A stretch of DNA of 64,000 bases. Source: Orthonyx spaldingii (lineage: Eukaryota > Chordata > Aves > Passeriformes > Orthonychidae). The stretch lies in NCBI GenBank assembly GCA_013397795.1, contig VZTJ01001769.1:509386-573385 (forward strand), written 5' to 3'. The notes under the pieces were generated by a model. The model searched no databases. It saw only the letters and a program-made list of their open reading frames with translations, and was not told where the DNA came from. This document shows, piece by piece, positions 24,373 to 37,842 of this stretch (position 1 is its first letter; the number at the start of each line of letters is the position of its first letter). The translations under genes were made by a program, and so were the position numbers.

Positions 24373-27300
24373 TGTTCCTCTGTGTGCATAGCAATTGTTG
24401 CTTCTCTCTCAAGTTTTCCAGAACTTCAGCAAAGCTGCCTTCTTCAGTATGAAAATATGAACATTTCCACTGTTTTGAGAGAGGTAGGTACATTCCTAGG
24501 TAAACTGGAAGAGGAACACTTTCTTTTACAAAAAAAGTCAAAACCTTTGCTGTAAGAGATGGTCAGGTATGCAGTTGCTGTGACTAAGACCAGCTTTAAA
24601 ACAGTGCTAATATATGTAGGGGACACAGAAGTTCATATGAATGGACATAAGATTTTTAGGTTTTTGCTTCTAAATTGTGACTGAGGTAGGGAGAGACTGG
24701 GAACCTACCTGATGATTAGCATAAAAGTATTTCTTGGCTTTTATCTTAATCTTAACAAAAAATACATCACCAAAAGAAATCCCTAGATTAACAAACCCTG
24801 CATCACAAGCAGTAGCAACTCCCCCAGAAGGAGGTGGTATATAGAATAAGAAAAACAACAAGTTAGAAAATAAGCTACCTTCCTTTTTGTTAAGGTCAGA
24901 AGTGAAGGCTTTGGGGTTTTTTTTGGTCAGACAGAATTCAGCTTACCCTGGACATAAGATCTTATGATCCATGCAATTTTTGTAAAACAAGAAATTAAGA
25001 AAAAATATTCAGAAAGAGGAATTGATATGAAGAAAACATCTAGAGTTTCTGTGGATTGAAATACATGGGAAAAGGCAGTCCTAACCCTGGGGGAACTTGC
25101 CCCTCTGACTGCCCTTTATGCTTAAAAAATTCCAAAAGAGTTTTTACTTCACCAGTCAGAAATGAGGGCACAACATAAAGGTAGCACCACCCCTGGTGCC
25201 ATGGATTCAGCACTTTTTGGTAAGGAGCATGTCAGAGTAAAGAGTGGCTCTTTTCCAACCTGGTCTTATCCAGAGAAACAGGTTATTCACTTGACATTTC
25301 TAAGGGAAATCATCTTTGTTCTCCCATTTCTTTCCATCTTTGAACGGCTCTTCCACATTTATTTTCTTTATAGAGTTTCAGATCTTTAACTCCACATACC
25401 CGGAGAAAATCAAACTTGATATTCTCTGTTTGTTTTATAACTTCACAACTCTCTGATGAAAGTCTGCTAAAGAAATTTCTTCACTTTTCTTGGTTTCATA
25501 GAGCCACCGGACGGGTGCGTGCTCTGTGAGCTGTACAACCCCAGGGTCATTCCCTGATAGGATGTCATGCAGAGGAAGAAAAGGGGAGTCGGCTTTGATC
25601 ACTGGCATCATGCAGATTCAAAGGAAAATAATAGGAACTAAAGAAAAATGTGAGATAAATTGAGGAACAGCAAAGGTAGCACTGAGTGAAGGTCTGTTCC
25701 CACTGTCAGAGGGATGGATATGAACTATTTTGGAAGCATAGTGTGGGGGCAAACACTAGAGTGACATGGGAAATGGCACAATGTGCCTCACTTCTGGCTA
25801 CCTTCACGTGAAAGAGTCATCTCTGTCCTGTAGCTTTACTGAAAAAGTATGCATGTGTTGTTAGTGTCCAAAAAGATAAGTGAGATGATCCCTTTCCTTT
25901 AGCCACAGAATATGCTAGGGGGATTTGGAAAATGTTGACTTCCACTGGGATCAGTAGGACAGAAAGAAAAATCACCATGTTTATTTCTGGTCCTTCCCTC
26001 CAAGGCTTTGCAGGTGACAGACCCAGTGAAAGCATCCATCTCCGCTCTGTGTTCAGTAAGCAGAAAATGAAACAGCAGAGTCAGTGTGACAGTGAGTGAT
26101 TTCAAGCCACTTGTAAAGGCATGCATTCAACCTGAGGCCATCAGCTCAGGAGCCCTCAGAACAATAGGATAGTTTTTAATAAAACCACAGCCACCAGAAT
26201 CCAAAGGGATCTTGAACAAGACAAAAAACAAACACAAAGCCTTCTAAAATTCATGCTGCTCATCAAGGTACAAAAGTTCCCCAAGGCACTCTGTCAGGAT
26301 TTGAAGTTACTACGGGTATTTTTGCCTGTCCTTGTCTGTCTTCAGCCCACCTTAGCTCAAGAAATTCCTCCCAAAACAAACTGCAGCAGCAGCAGATAAC
26401 TCCTGCTCTTCTCCTTTTGTCTTGGGACATCTGGATAAACTGCATAGCTCTCTTCACAATGTCTTGGTTTCCTCAAATCATTTGTTTAAGGCTGGACACA
26501 GAAGAGTGACTTATATGTAAATCTTGGGAGTGATGGAATTTTTGCTATTTGGTAATAAACTTGCAAGGCATTGCTCTATGCAACATATATAAATATGCTA
26601 TTTGCCAGAAGAGGATACTCAAAACTGCACTAAGATAGCTCACAAAATTTTAGCATCATGTTCTCTTCAACCTTTGAACAAGCCTTAAAAAATGCAACAG
26701 GACATTTTTCAGTGGAGTCCTGGATGCTTAGATAGAGATATGAACTCACTCCAACATTATTGTGACTCCAGTGTTGAGGTTCTGAAATGTAATAAACTGG
26801 CATTAAAATACTAAAACAAAAGGCAGTTTTTAACCTGATCTTCCTGAGACCAAAAAGTGTCTTTATCCAGCATCTATAGTCAGTCTTTCGCTTAATCTCT
26901 TCTGGAGTTTGCACTAAACACAGCCAGGAGATTCAGCCTCTTACCAGTGATTTGGGAGATGAAAGACCAAATCTAAGCACTGTGTCTGGGCCAAGAAGTA
27001 GTCAATTTTTTTTATATGAAGTGGAAAAATTTTAATGGGAGGCATTGACAGTATCTGAATCCATAACAGATTCAATGGGAGTCGGGGCTTTGCAAGCAAA
27101 AGTATGCAATAGACAGGTTCAGAAAGCTGCTGTGGGCAGGCCACCTAGAGACTTCAAGTTGGCTTTTGTGCATCTCAGATGCAAATTGTAAACATTGGCC
27201 GGTGGGATTTCTCCTCTCTTTCTTTTACTGGATAAAGATCAAGTTTGAATGGAAAAACTCAGCCTGATTTTCAAAAGGAGATTCCTGTTTACCACCCTGC

Positions 27301-28467
27301 TCTAATTTTCAGCTTTTTTTGAGTGTGTGAGTTAGGATATGTGTTCTGCTGCAGCAGAGATCAATAGCAAATTATACCTTTGAAGAGGGAGATTTGAGGG
27401 ATTCTGCAGAAAATCAAAGAAAACAGCATTATACAAGCTATTTCTTCCTTGTTGACCTCACATACTATTTGGTCTTTCCAAGCAGTGGCTAAGTGTATAT
27501 ATCCCAAATCAGTAAGTTATAAAGCAAATTGAATAATAAAAAAATTACTTCACTGGAATTTGTCAGCCACTGTATTCTGAAGGCTTCTTCTCTTGCCCCC
27601 TCAAAAAAGCGTTGAAAGGCAACGAGAAATGCAATTTTCACCCTTGACAGCTCAGTCTATCAATTATGCAGGCAAGGGCTTCATACAAGTCTTATTTTAA
27701 GGTACAAACATGTTGTAAGGAGAGAATTTTTCCTTTCTGTATCCTTTCTTCATGAAACAATTGTCAAAGGGTCTTTTTTAACATTCTGATCTTCTGAAGG
27801 ACCCAGCCTCACGGCCAAGATACTGAAACATTATCTTGACCAAGAAATCTTACTGGATTTCTCTTCACAAGCAGAAGCACAAAGAGAGAAAGCAAAGCTG
27901 AGGGTGGTGCTGACTGTGTGCAGTTGCATGTAATATATCTATCTACCACATTTTTGAAGAAACTTAAACTCATCTAAACAGTGAGCCTTTTATTAAGTCT
28001 TTCAGGGGTGGGTGTTCCCTTAGAAACTTGGTAAAAGTTGACTGTCTCATCAAGGCAAATTATCTCATCTCCCCTCGGTGACCAGTAGAGAGAGCCAAGC
28101 ACCTTTGAAAATCAATCAATCCTTTCTCCCTGGTACAAATTTCTAAAGTAGATGAGGTGTTTGTTTCTGCTTGTTGTCTCTCTATTCCCATTGACAGTAG
28201 GGACAATATAGAGGAGCACCAGGAAGGGCAGGATATTAGGCAACTGTATCAGAAAACAGCAGAGAATCCTCTCTTAATATGTAGAGTTCATTGCATTTTA
28301 TTCTCAAATGGGGGGATTTGTTTGTTGCTCTCAGGTCTCTCCTACCTCAGTAGCAATCAACTGTTTATAACAAATTGAAGGGTTGTTTGCTTTTGTTTTG
28401 TGTGCCTGGAGCTTTGTTTTTCTGGGGTTTTGGGGTTCATTTGTGCGCAGGTTTTGGTGGTTTTTTT

Positions 28468-28485
28468 GTTGTTGTTGTTGTTTTT
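28468..28485 (+). repeat. GTT microsatellite
   Basis: Short run of GTT following a T-rich stretch. Confidence 0.8.
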
Positions 28486-28667
28486 AGTATGGAAATGTGC
28501 TAGGAAATGCTAATTTTGGAGGAAATTTACCTTTGAAAGAACTGAATTAAGCAGGGAGGGAATAGAATCAGAAAAGTCAGACCTGGTATGCTATACAATG
28601 TTCTGCAGTATGAAAAGATAAACACTGTAGATCTATGTCTCAGTGTGCTGACAAGTGCTTACAAGTT

Positions 28668-28686
28668 TGTGTGTGTGTGTGTGTGT
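28668..28686 (+). repeat. TG dinucleotide microsatellite
   Basis: Nine and a half uninterrupted TG units. Confidence 0.9.
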
Positions 28687-29976
28687 ACAGAGACGCACAG
28701 GTTGAAGAAAGGTTTAGACTGGATTGTGGGATAGTGATTTGCTTGAAGTAAAACTTCCTGTATACTGTTTCATTATGGTCTAATATAGAACACACCTACA
28801 GGGGGATTGGTGTCTTTAGCATCCCCTCGGGTCATGTAGAAAGAGTTCCATGCCCTGCAGAGTTTCAGGGTCTTGTGTAAGCTTTCCTCAAAATTGATCC
28901 ATTTTTCAGGGAGTTCATATGCTAGTGAGCTCTGAGGATGACAGCTCAAATATATATGATATATATAATTTTGGTTTGAAAAAGCTTTCTCCACCAAGTT
29001 TCTACTAAAGCTGTGATTTCTAGTGTGGCTAGCAACCAAACTCCAAACACTGGCATTGCAATCAGGCTCTTAATGCTTACCTTCCTAAAAACACCAGGAA
29101 TGCATCTTCTTTGTGGTCAGTTTCAGCAAGAGTGACTATGAAAGCATGGTTTTTTGGGGTTTTTTTGGATTTTTTTTGCTCTCATTGCTATTACATTACA
29201 CTAATTTAGTCTTTTGTATATCTAAATCCAGGGAGTCAAATTTTCAGCCTGAAACTACTGAGTGTGGCTACCTAGACAGCAGAAGTGTGGTGTTATTTTA
29301 CAGTAAGGAGGACCTCACCTGCTATGATGATGTGAGGGCAGGATCTCAAAATATTCAATAATGTTTATCAACAGCATGTCAAAAAAAGCAGGAGGAAATC
29401 TTTGTGGAGCACTGGTTAGCTAAACTGGGATTTGGGATGGGACTACAGCAATAATGTAGTGTTTGCCATGTAGTTGTCTTCCCTTGGTATGATCATTCAA
29501 AGTTATTAAGTGACCAGTGGTTCCTTGTGTAAGTAAATATGATGGGTGTAATTTGTGGGTTTTAAAATCAAATATTAGTGTATATTAAATCTGCTTCTGT
29601 GCTCTATCTGTTCTTTTCAGCACTGCTCCAATTTCAAATTCCAAGTATAAGAGAATGCAGTGTAATATAATTGCGGTCATTTTATTTTCCTCAATAAAAA
29701 CAATCATTGCCTGTAGCTGGTTTCAGTGTGAGCAACTTGAAACTGTTACTGAATGTCTGTTAAAAGAAGTCTCAAACCTGGCAAATGTCTTTGGAGAGTT
29801 TTTGTAATTGACATTATATTTAGCTTTTAGATGGAAAAGCACAGACTGTTCAGAACAGCTGGTAGTCACTGAAGTAAAATGAAAGGTATTGTTTTGCAAA
29901 AAACTCAGGTGAGTGCAAAGCAAACAATAGCCTAATTCTTTTACCTTAGTCAATTAAAAGTTAGCGTGTACATTAA

Positions 29977-30036
29977 GAGCTTGATCCTTATCATACTGAA
30001 ATTAATGGCAAAACTCTCACTGACTTCAATAGCAAT
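29977..30036. repeat. Ancient amniote interspersed repeat remnant
   Basis: GAGCTTGATCCTTATCATAC, then TGAAATTAATGGCAAAACTC and TCACTGACTTCAATAGC, resembles a very old repeat widespread in turtles, crocodilians and birds. In that family, two ATTGAAGTCAATGG-like arms are arranged as an imperfect hairpin around a GCAAAACTC loop. The arms are only partly preserved here. I do not assign a database name. Confidence 0.45.
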
Positions 30037-32864
30037 AGCAAAATAGTAGACAAAATTGTTTTCTAGAATGAGCTGAAAACTATTGCCTTCAAATTTTTAA
30101 CATTATTTTTAATTACAAGAATAATGTTTTGAGCAAATGACTAGTAATCAGGAGCGCTGTACCCTGTTGTTGGAACAGAAAAGCAAATTCTCAGATTTAA
30201 GGACATGTCCTGAATGGAGCTGCTTTCTGGAATTAAAATTTGTATTCTGATCACTGTTCTCTGTGTCTTTGGCATTATCTGTCAGGGCATCGTCTCGCCA
30301 AGTGGCAGAGACTCTTGCCATTGGTGTCAGGGTGATGTCATCTGGGTAACTCCTTGCAGGTCCAGAATCTTGGTAAATATAGTCATCTTTAAAACAGATA
30401 ATGTGATGCAGATACTATGAAGTTAGATAATTTTATATGTTCTGCTGGGTTTAGAGATGAAGTGATATGTAAATGCAAGGTTTTGCTGTGATATTGACAT
30501 ATCATTTCAGATGTGAAAGATGACATCTGGCTTCCCAGGACTCCAGTTCTCTGGTTCAAATGTCTTAATTGACTTCTAAATGATCTATTTGGTTAAGAGC
30601 TAAGCACTTTCTATGTAAGTCCTAATTCCCTTTCTTTGCAAGGTGGAGGATGACTGGGGAACGTTCCAGTGTAATGTTTTACCAGCAGCAATCTCTCAAA
30701 GTGTTTAGATGTCTCTGTCTAAAACTGAGCTGTAGTGAAACAAGGAAAAGATGATGATTAATAGAGGATTATTTATGCACCTTAAGGTAAGATGAAAAGC
30801 TGGAGTGGTTAGTATCATTTTTAAATTTGCTAAAGTGCCTTGTTCATATTGCTTTGGCATCCTTGGAGTCGGTAACCTGATTTCAGTCAACTGTTTTCTT
30901 CCAGAGTTGGAAGTTCCTGCTCTGAAGAAGTGTGTTGATTCTAGTCTATTAACTGCATAAGCTACAAGCCTCAGGAAAAGAGCAAAAGTCCTGTTTTATT
31001 CCACTTTCAGTGTGATATTAACCCTTTTGGAAGTTCACAGTCATGCCCATATCCAAGGGTATGCTGAGCTCTTTCCTCTTCTCTCTTTGGCTTGGTTTTC
31101 TTGCACAAAATGCTGAACTATTCTGAAAGTGTTCTGTGCTTTCCTTCCACATAAATTCAGAGCTCTGCTTGTATGTCTGCTTGTTCATCCTGATTCTCAT
31201 GTGGTCCTCGAACAATGACGAAGGGGTAGCCTTGGATCATGGTTGTACTAACTTCCTGCCAAAATGCCCAGGCAGTTTTCCCTGACAACAATACTGACCA
31301 AAACACGTTGTAATAATGATGTAGAGACCCAAGTCATACATAGGAAAGTTACAGCACAGGCCTACATGGAGAGCCTGAGGTAGCTAATCTGTTACAGTCT
31401 TGCAACTTCAGTCATGATCACTTATCACTCCAAGGGTTTAAAACCGGGCAAAAAAAATTGAAGAAAATTGCCCACAAATTATAAAAATTGAGTCTAGAAT
31501 ATGCAATGGTACCTTAATTTCAGTTTCAGCAATGGTCTGGAGAGCAGTCACAGTTCTGGAAAGGGCCTGATTTGGAAGGACAGCAGATTCAGATCCGGAT
31601 CTAATTCCAGGGCCCGTATCCATTGCAATATGGCACATGCTTGATGGAGCACTGAAATAGGAACTGAAAAAGTTAATAAAGTCTTTTTTTCTGGTGTTAT
31701 CTCCATGTTTAATATCTTTTCACTGTTTACGTTTACAACACATTTGAAAGTCTGGCATTTTACAGGAATATAATAAGACTGGTAATTAGAGCAAGCTGAA
31801 AGAATCCAAGCCAAAGTCAATAGTTACCTTTTTTTTCTCTTGTAAGCAGAAGCTTGTCAAGTTCAACAGAGAAATTTTCTTCATTATAATTTATTACAAC
31901 AGTTATAAAAACAAGATATCTTCAAATATTAAACCTGCATCTTTCTTTCCAGAACTGATTTAGCAGGTTGAGGGAGATTAAACCGAAAGGGATTTTTTAA
32001 CTTAAGCTTTCCCCACCAAAAAGAAACCCACTCCACAAACAAAAACAGTAGATGACACGATTGCAAAATTGGGCTCTATTCACAGAAGAGAAATTGCCTG
32101 GATGGGATTCATACAATCCTCTATGGCTCTTCTGTGAGAAACTGGGTCTTGGGTAGGGAGAGATGTGCTGCTTGGGTGCCCACATCTACAGGGTGCTGCA
32201 ATACAGCCAGCTGTGCGAAACAGGAGAGGAACTGTTAACACCTGACAAAGGTACTAGTCTAAGAGATGGAGAATTTCATAGGGTGTTTAAGCACCTTGCA
32301 AAGCGTTAACATTTAACAAGAAAGCTTATGGCCCAAATGCTGCACTTCTGCAAACATTAATACAGGCTGTTGTTAGCCAGGGGAAATACTTTGTGAGGCT
32401 CATTAGTTTAATTGGTCCCTGTCATCTAGTTAAAAAGGAGGAAAGAAGTGCTCTAGACAAAGGCACAGGCTCTGTACAAGTGGTGTTTTTCTGCTGTAGC
32501 TGCTGTGTGCTGGCTGGCTAGCACGGGGCACGTGCATCCATCACAGCCTCATCCTCTGCTGGCACAGGGCAGCAGCAGGCAACAATTCCCTGGCACAGTT
32601 TATGCCTAAATCACTACCATTATAACAAGCTAGGATTGTGTGCATGTCTCAGCCACTATGGCACGTATTTGGAGAGCCACCTGCCTGAATGCCGTGGGTT
32701 TTTTCGCTGTGGGCAGTGTTTCTCCTCCTTCACTACTTCTGAGGGTGAGTGGCTCACAAAGATGCTCATGACTAAAATCATTGTAGGCACAGCTGTGTGA
32801 GAATCAAGATTCAGCAGGGACTGTTGTTGGAGACTAGTTGCATGAATATCCGGTTGTATAAGCA

Positions 32865-32922
32865 GGGATAAGTCACGGACTTCTACTTCCTTATCTGTGG
32901 TATGGAGCTAATATTTACTTAG
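32865..32922 (+). repeat. Possible MIR/CORE-SINE 3' remnant
   Basis: GGGATAAGTCACGGACTTCT, ACTTCCTTATCTGTGG and GGAGCTAATATTTAC follow the order of the MIR tail (AAGTCAC, then TTCCTTATCTGTAAAATGG, then ATAATA). About 60 bases with many substitutions; an alignment score would decide. Confidence 0.35.
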
Positions 32923-35900
32923 GGCAAAGCCTGTTTTGATGCAGATGTGTACATCAGGAGACCCTTTCAGGGAGGAAAGGCACTGCATGCAGGTGATTAC
33001 AACTGTAGCTGGCTCTCCACGATTCTAGTGGTGACAGAGGTACCAGCCAGGGTATGTCGCAGGGCTGGCCTATGCTGGTCTAGGCTGGTCCCTGCTGAAC
33101 CCAGCTAACAGAAATTCAGTGGTGTTGTTAAGATACATGCAAATCTATTCCTGCAGGTGTCTTGGCTTCTCATTTGCAGCCCTGACTGCTGTGGGGTTTT
33201 ACTGAAATTTTCTTCTATTGCAGTACCTAAGTTAAGTCTACTAAGACGAAGTGTGTATTCTGCTTTCTAGATAATTTAAAACCTGTGGCAAAATAAGTAT
33301 ATTGGTTTGGTTAATTGTCCTCATCCAAGAAACATTGGTAGCTCCCCTGGGTCACTACAGCAATTTCTTTCATGCTGTAAAATGTTTACTTCCCTAGAGT
33401 GAAAATGCGTAGGCTGCCAGTATCTAACTCTACAGTTCCACACTGATAAAGGCTACCTGTGCCTTTAATTTTTTTTTAAGCTTGCCAGCAACTGCTGAAT
33501 GCACTGGAATAGTCTCAGAGACTTATTTCTATATTTTTTCTTTCCATTGTTTTTGATTTGATGTTACAGGATTGGTAACAACAATTTGTGCTTTGTGAAT
33601 CTTGCTCTCTTTGACTGCGCTGGTTAGCCTCTGCTTTTTCACAGAAGAAGTCAGCCAAGCTAAGTCTTTCCTTTTGATTCATGCAGGTTGTAAGGTCAGT
33701 TCTGGTAGGTATGATTTGCTAATGAATTCATGCTCCATTTCTCAGCTGGCTGGTTCTGCAAGTAGGCCTGGACAAATACCTTGACATTTGAATTTAAGGT
33801 GACATTGAGACTTAGGTAAAAAACATTTGAGAATAGATTTAGAAACCTGTCCATTACAAAATAAATATTAAGTAGAATAAATAAAAACACTTTGATAATA
33901 AGGACATATATATGTGTATATGTGTGTGCATATATATCTCCTTATTGCAGATTACAAAGTTTGTATCATTTCATATATGTCAACATCAATCTGAGAGATT
34001 CTTCTGTGCTCCAAAGAAATAGGGAAAGTAAAGCACAAGCAAAGGAAGGGAAAGGGTGTCATGTAACAAGTAGCATTTCCAGTGCGTTCATTCCTAATGT
34101 GGTAAGTGCCAGCGCAGAGGAAAGAGAGATGACTTACAGGGCCACTGTTAGGTGTCATTTCCTAGGTGCACACAGGGGGTGGAACAGAGCATGGGCACAT
34201 TGCTTGTACATTGCTCCCCCTCAGACCACCAGCCACCCCAACTGGGTCATCTTAGCCAGGTGAAGTCTAGTCTGGACTAACTTTCCCACTCCTGAAATAG
34301 GGAGAAACTAGAATCTGAATCCTAGGCTGTAGCTGATCTTTCAGCACCACAACTATGCCTGAAACTGGGAACGGATTCTAGAGGCAGGATCCCTCTGTGC
34401 CTAGACTGGTTTTTACACTCTTGGACTCAGCATTGGAAAAATTTTCTTTGGTTCAGAAAAGGCCAGTCCAACAGATGAGACAAGGGTAGGGGCCAAGGCA
34501 CCACCAGGGACTTCAACATTGGCTGAGTTTTCCAGTTTTGTCTTGTACTTCCTGCATGAGTGTACTCAAGCTATTTCATCTATCCATGTCTCCATCCACT
34601 CTGTGGTGAAAGACAGTATGCAATACTACTTCATTTTTACTGCAATTTGTTTCTAAACAGCTCAGGAGAAAAAAAAAAAGTTATCTCATTATTTCTTTTG
34701 GCAATGTGCTCCCCATCCTTAAAAATGATTTTTGGTCCACTACAGTGTTAATTAGAAATGTTTAATGAACTGGTGGCTTTTAAAAAGACAGCAGCATTGT
34801 GTGATCCTTGGGATGTAAATATATCTCAGAGGTAGAATGAAAATAGGAATATTTATGAGGGAAACTCTAAACCATCTCAGCATTCTCAGTGGTTCTGATC
34901 AGTAGAGATTCTCATAATTCATTTAGGGTACACCAAGAGTGTTGGGCTCACCCAAAACACAAACTACAGCTTAATTTCAATGGTGAGACGTCAGCATCTC
35001 ATGGATAGAATTGAGAATTGGCTTGGACTTACTCTTGGATCAGAGGACATTCAAAACTACATTTGCCACTTCCAAGGAAGGTGTCCTGAATACCATGTGA
35101 GAGTAAGAGGTACTTTCTGCATATCGTATTGAACTTATTTTACTACAGAAAGGAGAAATCCAGAAAATTCACCGAGAGTGAAAGAGAGATTGAGAGAAAG
35201 GCATGGAAAAAGAGGCATGTAACTCTAGAGGTGAGAAAAGGGGGACAACACTGAAAGGGGACACCAGTGCTTACTCCATAGGATGTTTCTATACTTTGTG
35301 TTAAATGCCAAGTGATTAATATATGTCACTGTCATCACCTCCACTGTTACCTAGACATATTTTGCCTTTTGCCAGTTATTAGAAAGAAACTCAGAGACAT
35401 GAATGAATTCTGAGAAAAAAAATGACAGGCTGTGCTTCAGGAACAGGCTCCAAATAGGATGTCCCTCTTTGCTGCTGGTGCATAGTGCCACAGCAAGAGA
35501 AGATCCTGTGTTTTCAGTTTGTTGCTACTTTCTAGTCCCCCCTACAGGATCCACACAGATTGTGAGAATCTGGCATTTGAAATGTAAATACTGTCATGCC
35601 TAATTTCTAACTACCAAGGTCTATTACAGGTTCTTAATCCTTTCCATGGAATTAAATCTTAATCCCTTTACCCTGGGGTTTAAGGTAACAATCTGAGTTT
35701 TCTGGAAAATCTCTGTTATAAAACTACCTTCATTTTGCATAGAACACACCACAAGTATAGTTATTTAACTTGCTCAAGAACACCTGGCCAAAATTAATTT
35801 CTTGGAAGAACTGGTAAGTCAATTTCTTTGCAATAATCTGCATGTAAATAGGCATGCAAAATCTTAATTTTAGTTACTCTAAAAGCACAGCATTCAATAT

Positions 35901-36194
35901 AGATACATTAAGGAATTTCAGTGGAGCATAAGCTCCAGAAATGTGGAATCCTTTAGAGTACCACATTTGTGCTATCACTCAGCAACTAATTCCATTTGTG
36001 ATGATCTTGCCAAGATGTTCAAACTACATTAATTGTATCAAATGTTTTGATTGGTATTTAAACTGTTTTCACTTCCTTTCAAAAAGGTTGCCACTTTAAC
36101 TGCCCAAGTGTAAAACACAGTTACAGAAGGGTTTGTGTATGGTAATGAGACACACTAATCTTACCTGCCCATTCAATGTGGATTCAGATTTGTG

Positions 36195-36234
36195 TGTCTG
36201 AGAATAGTATAACATGTCTGAGATTAGTATAATG
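36195..36234 (+). repeat. 20-bp tandem duplication
   Basis: Two adjacent copies of a 20-mer, TGTCTGAGAATAGTATAACA and TGTCTGAGATTAGTATAATG, match at 17 of 20 positions. Confidence 0.9.
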
Positions 36235-36761
36235 ACGCACTCTTGCTTGAATTATGCAGAAGTACTGCACAAAAAAAATGCATGGGGATTAGTGTCAAAA
36301 CGTCTTTTCATTTAGTGGATAATGTCTTGAGGAGAGGGGTCTTAGGTTTAAATTAGGATAATTGCAATTAATTGAATGTAATTCAGAAAGTAAAGTCTTT
36401 TAGAAATGGTGGTCAGCTAATGCGGAATCCAATATGTCTAGCAGATGGATTGTTGACTGCAAAGTAATTAATATTTGATATTTCAGTGTTATCTCTGTTT
36501 CCACATAACAAAGTGAACACTGAACACCAAAGACACACAATGTCAGCAAACAAGTAGATGCTGGAATTTTTTGGTGATATTATCATGCTCTGACTGGCTT
36601 CTTGAAGCAATCTTTAGTCACAAGGTTTAGTTTTCTTTCTTTCTGGCACTTAATCACGGGACCAGATCTCATATAAATAGTATTTAAACAAGCTTCTTAC
36701 CAAAATTAAAAGGTAGCTTTCAGCATAGAAATTATGCATGCACTAATGTATATTCGTTTGG

Positions 36762-37842
36762 TGTGGCAAGGTTTTAGTAGCAGGGGTGCCACAGGTGACT
36801 TCTGACAGAAAATGCTCAAAGCTTCCTGTGTCTGACAGAGCCTGTTCCAGCTGGCTTAAAGACAGAATTGCCACTGGCCAAGACCAAGCCTGTCAGAGAC
36901 AGTGGTAGTTTTGGTAAAGTACTTAAGAAGTACTTAAGGTAAAAAAACCTGCAAAACAGCAACTGCAGCCAAAGAAGAGAGGAGTGAGAGTATGTGAGAA
37001 CCAACACTGCAGACACCAAGCTCAGTGAAGAAGAATGGGGAGGGCTTCCTCCAAGTGCTGGAGCAGAGATTCCCCTGCAGCCCGTGGTGCAGACCATGGT
37101 GAGGCAGGATGTCCCTCTGCACCCATGGAGTTCCATAGGGAGTAGAGATCCATCTGCAGCCTCTGGAGAACCCCATGCTGGAGCAGATGGATGCCCAAAG
37201 GAGGCTGTGACAAGCCCACACTGGAACAGACTCCTGGCAGAACCTGTGGGTCCGTGGAGAGAGGAGCCCATGCTGGGACAAGTTTGCTGGCGGGTCTTGT
37301 AACCCCATGTGGGACCCACACTGGAGCAGCCTGCTCCTGAAGGACTGCACCCCGTGGAAGAGGCCCATGCTGGAGCAGGTCTTAAGGAACTGTGGCAAGA
37401 ACACACTTTTGAGAAGTTTGTGCAGAACTTGAGAAAGGCTGTCTTCCGTGAGAGAGATCCCATGCTGGAGCAGGGCAAGAGTGTGAGGAGTACTTTCCCT
37501 GAGGAGAAAGGTGTGGCAAAGACAACTTGTGATGAACTGACCGTTGCCCCCATTCCCCAGTCAGGAGTAAAGTTAAGGTTGGCAAGAAGGGAGGGGTAGG
37601 GGGAAGGTGTTTTAAGATTTGTTTTCATTTCTCTTTATCCTATTCTAATTTGATTGGTAATAGGTAATTTTTCTCTCCAAGTCAAGTCCACCAATGAGAG
37701 TAACTAGTGAATGATCTCTGTCCATCCTTATCTTGACCTACAAACTTTTTTGGTATATTTTCTCTTCTCTTGTCCAGCTGACATGGGAAGTGATAGAGTG
37801 GGTTTGGTGGGCACCTGTTCTTGCCAGGGTCAACCCACCACA
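36762..37842 (+). mobile_element. Avian ERV-type solo LTR, 1081 bp, plus strand
   Basis: The element begins TGTGGCAAGGTTTTAGTAGC and ends AGGGTCAACCCACCACA, so it has TG...CA ends. It matches a long avian LTR family as I remember it. A TATA-like region (ACTTAAGAAGTACTTAAGG) lies near 36920-36940. The middle is a series of related units carrying GCTGGAGCAG-type motifs (near 37057, 37173, 37320, 37370 and 37465), and the 3' part holds TTGATTGGTAATAGG, a degraded polyadenylation region. No target-site duplication is evident. The stop-poor unit array opens long frames on both strands, including 270 codons antisense at 36816-37628; these are artefacts. No gag, pol or env adjoins it. Confidence 0.8.

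Larger units (their letters stand above)
24373..36761. other. Long stretch without recognisable genes
   Basis: About 12.4 kb of AT-rich, mostly unique-looking DNA. Contents seen are a GTT run (28468-28485), a TG microsatellite (28668-28686), ancient repeat traces (29977-30036 and 32865-32922), an AT/TG-rich patch near 33905-33940 and a 20-bp tandem duplication (36195-36234). ORFs reach 123 codons (33892-34263) but start in the AT/TG patch and show no domain. If the candidate exons at 2691 and 38969 belong together this is intron. Confidence 0.5.

Noticed and set aside
36816..37628. 270-codon minus-strand ORF, the longest in the window
   Set aside because: It lies entirely within a solo LTR on the antisense strand, with long ORFs in other frames as well; it is a by-product of stop-poor repeated units.
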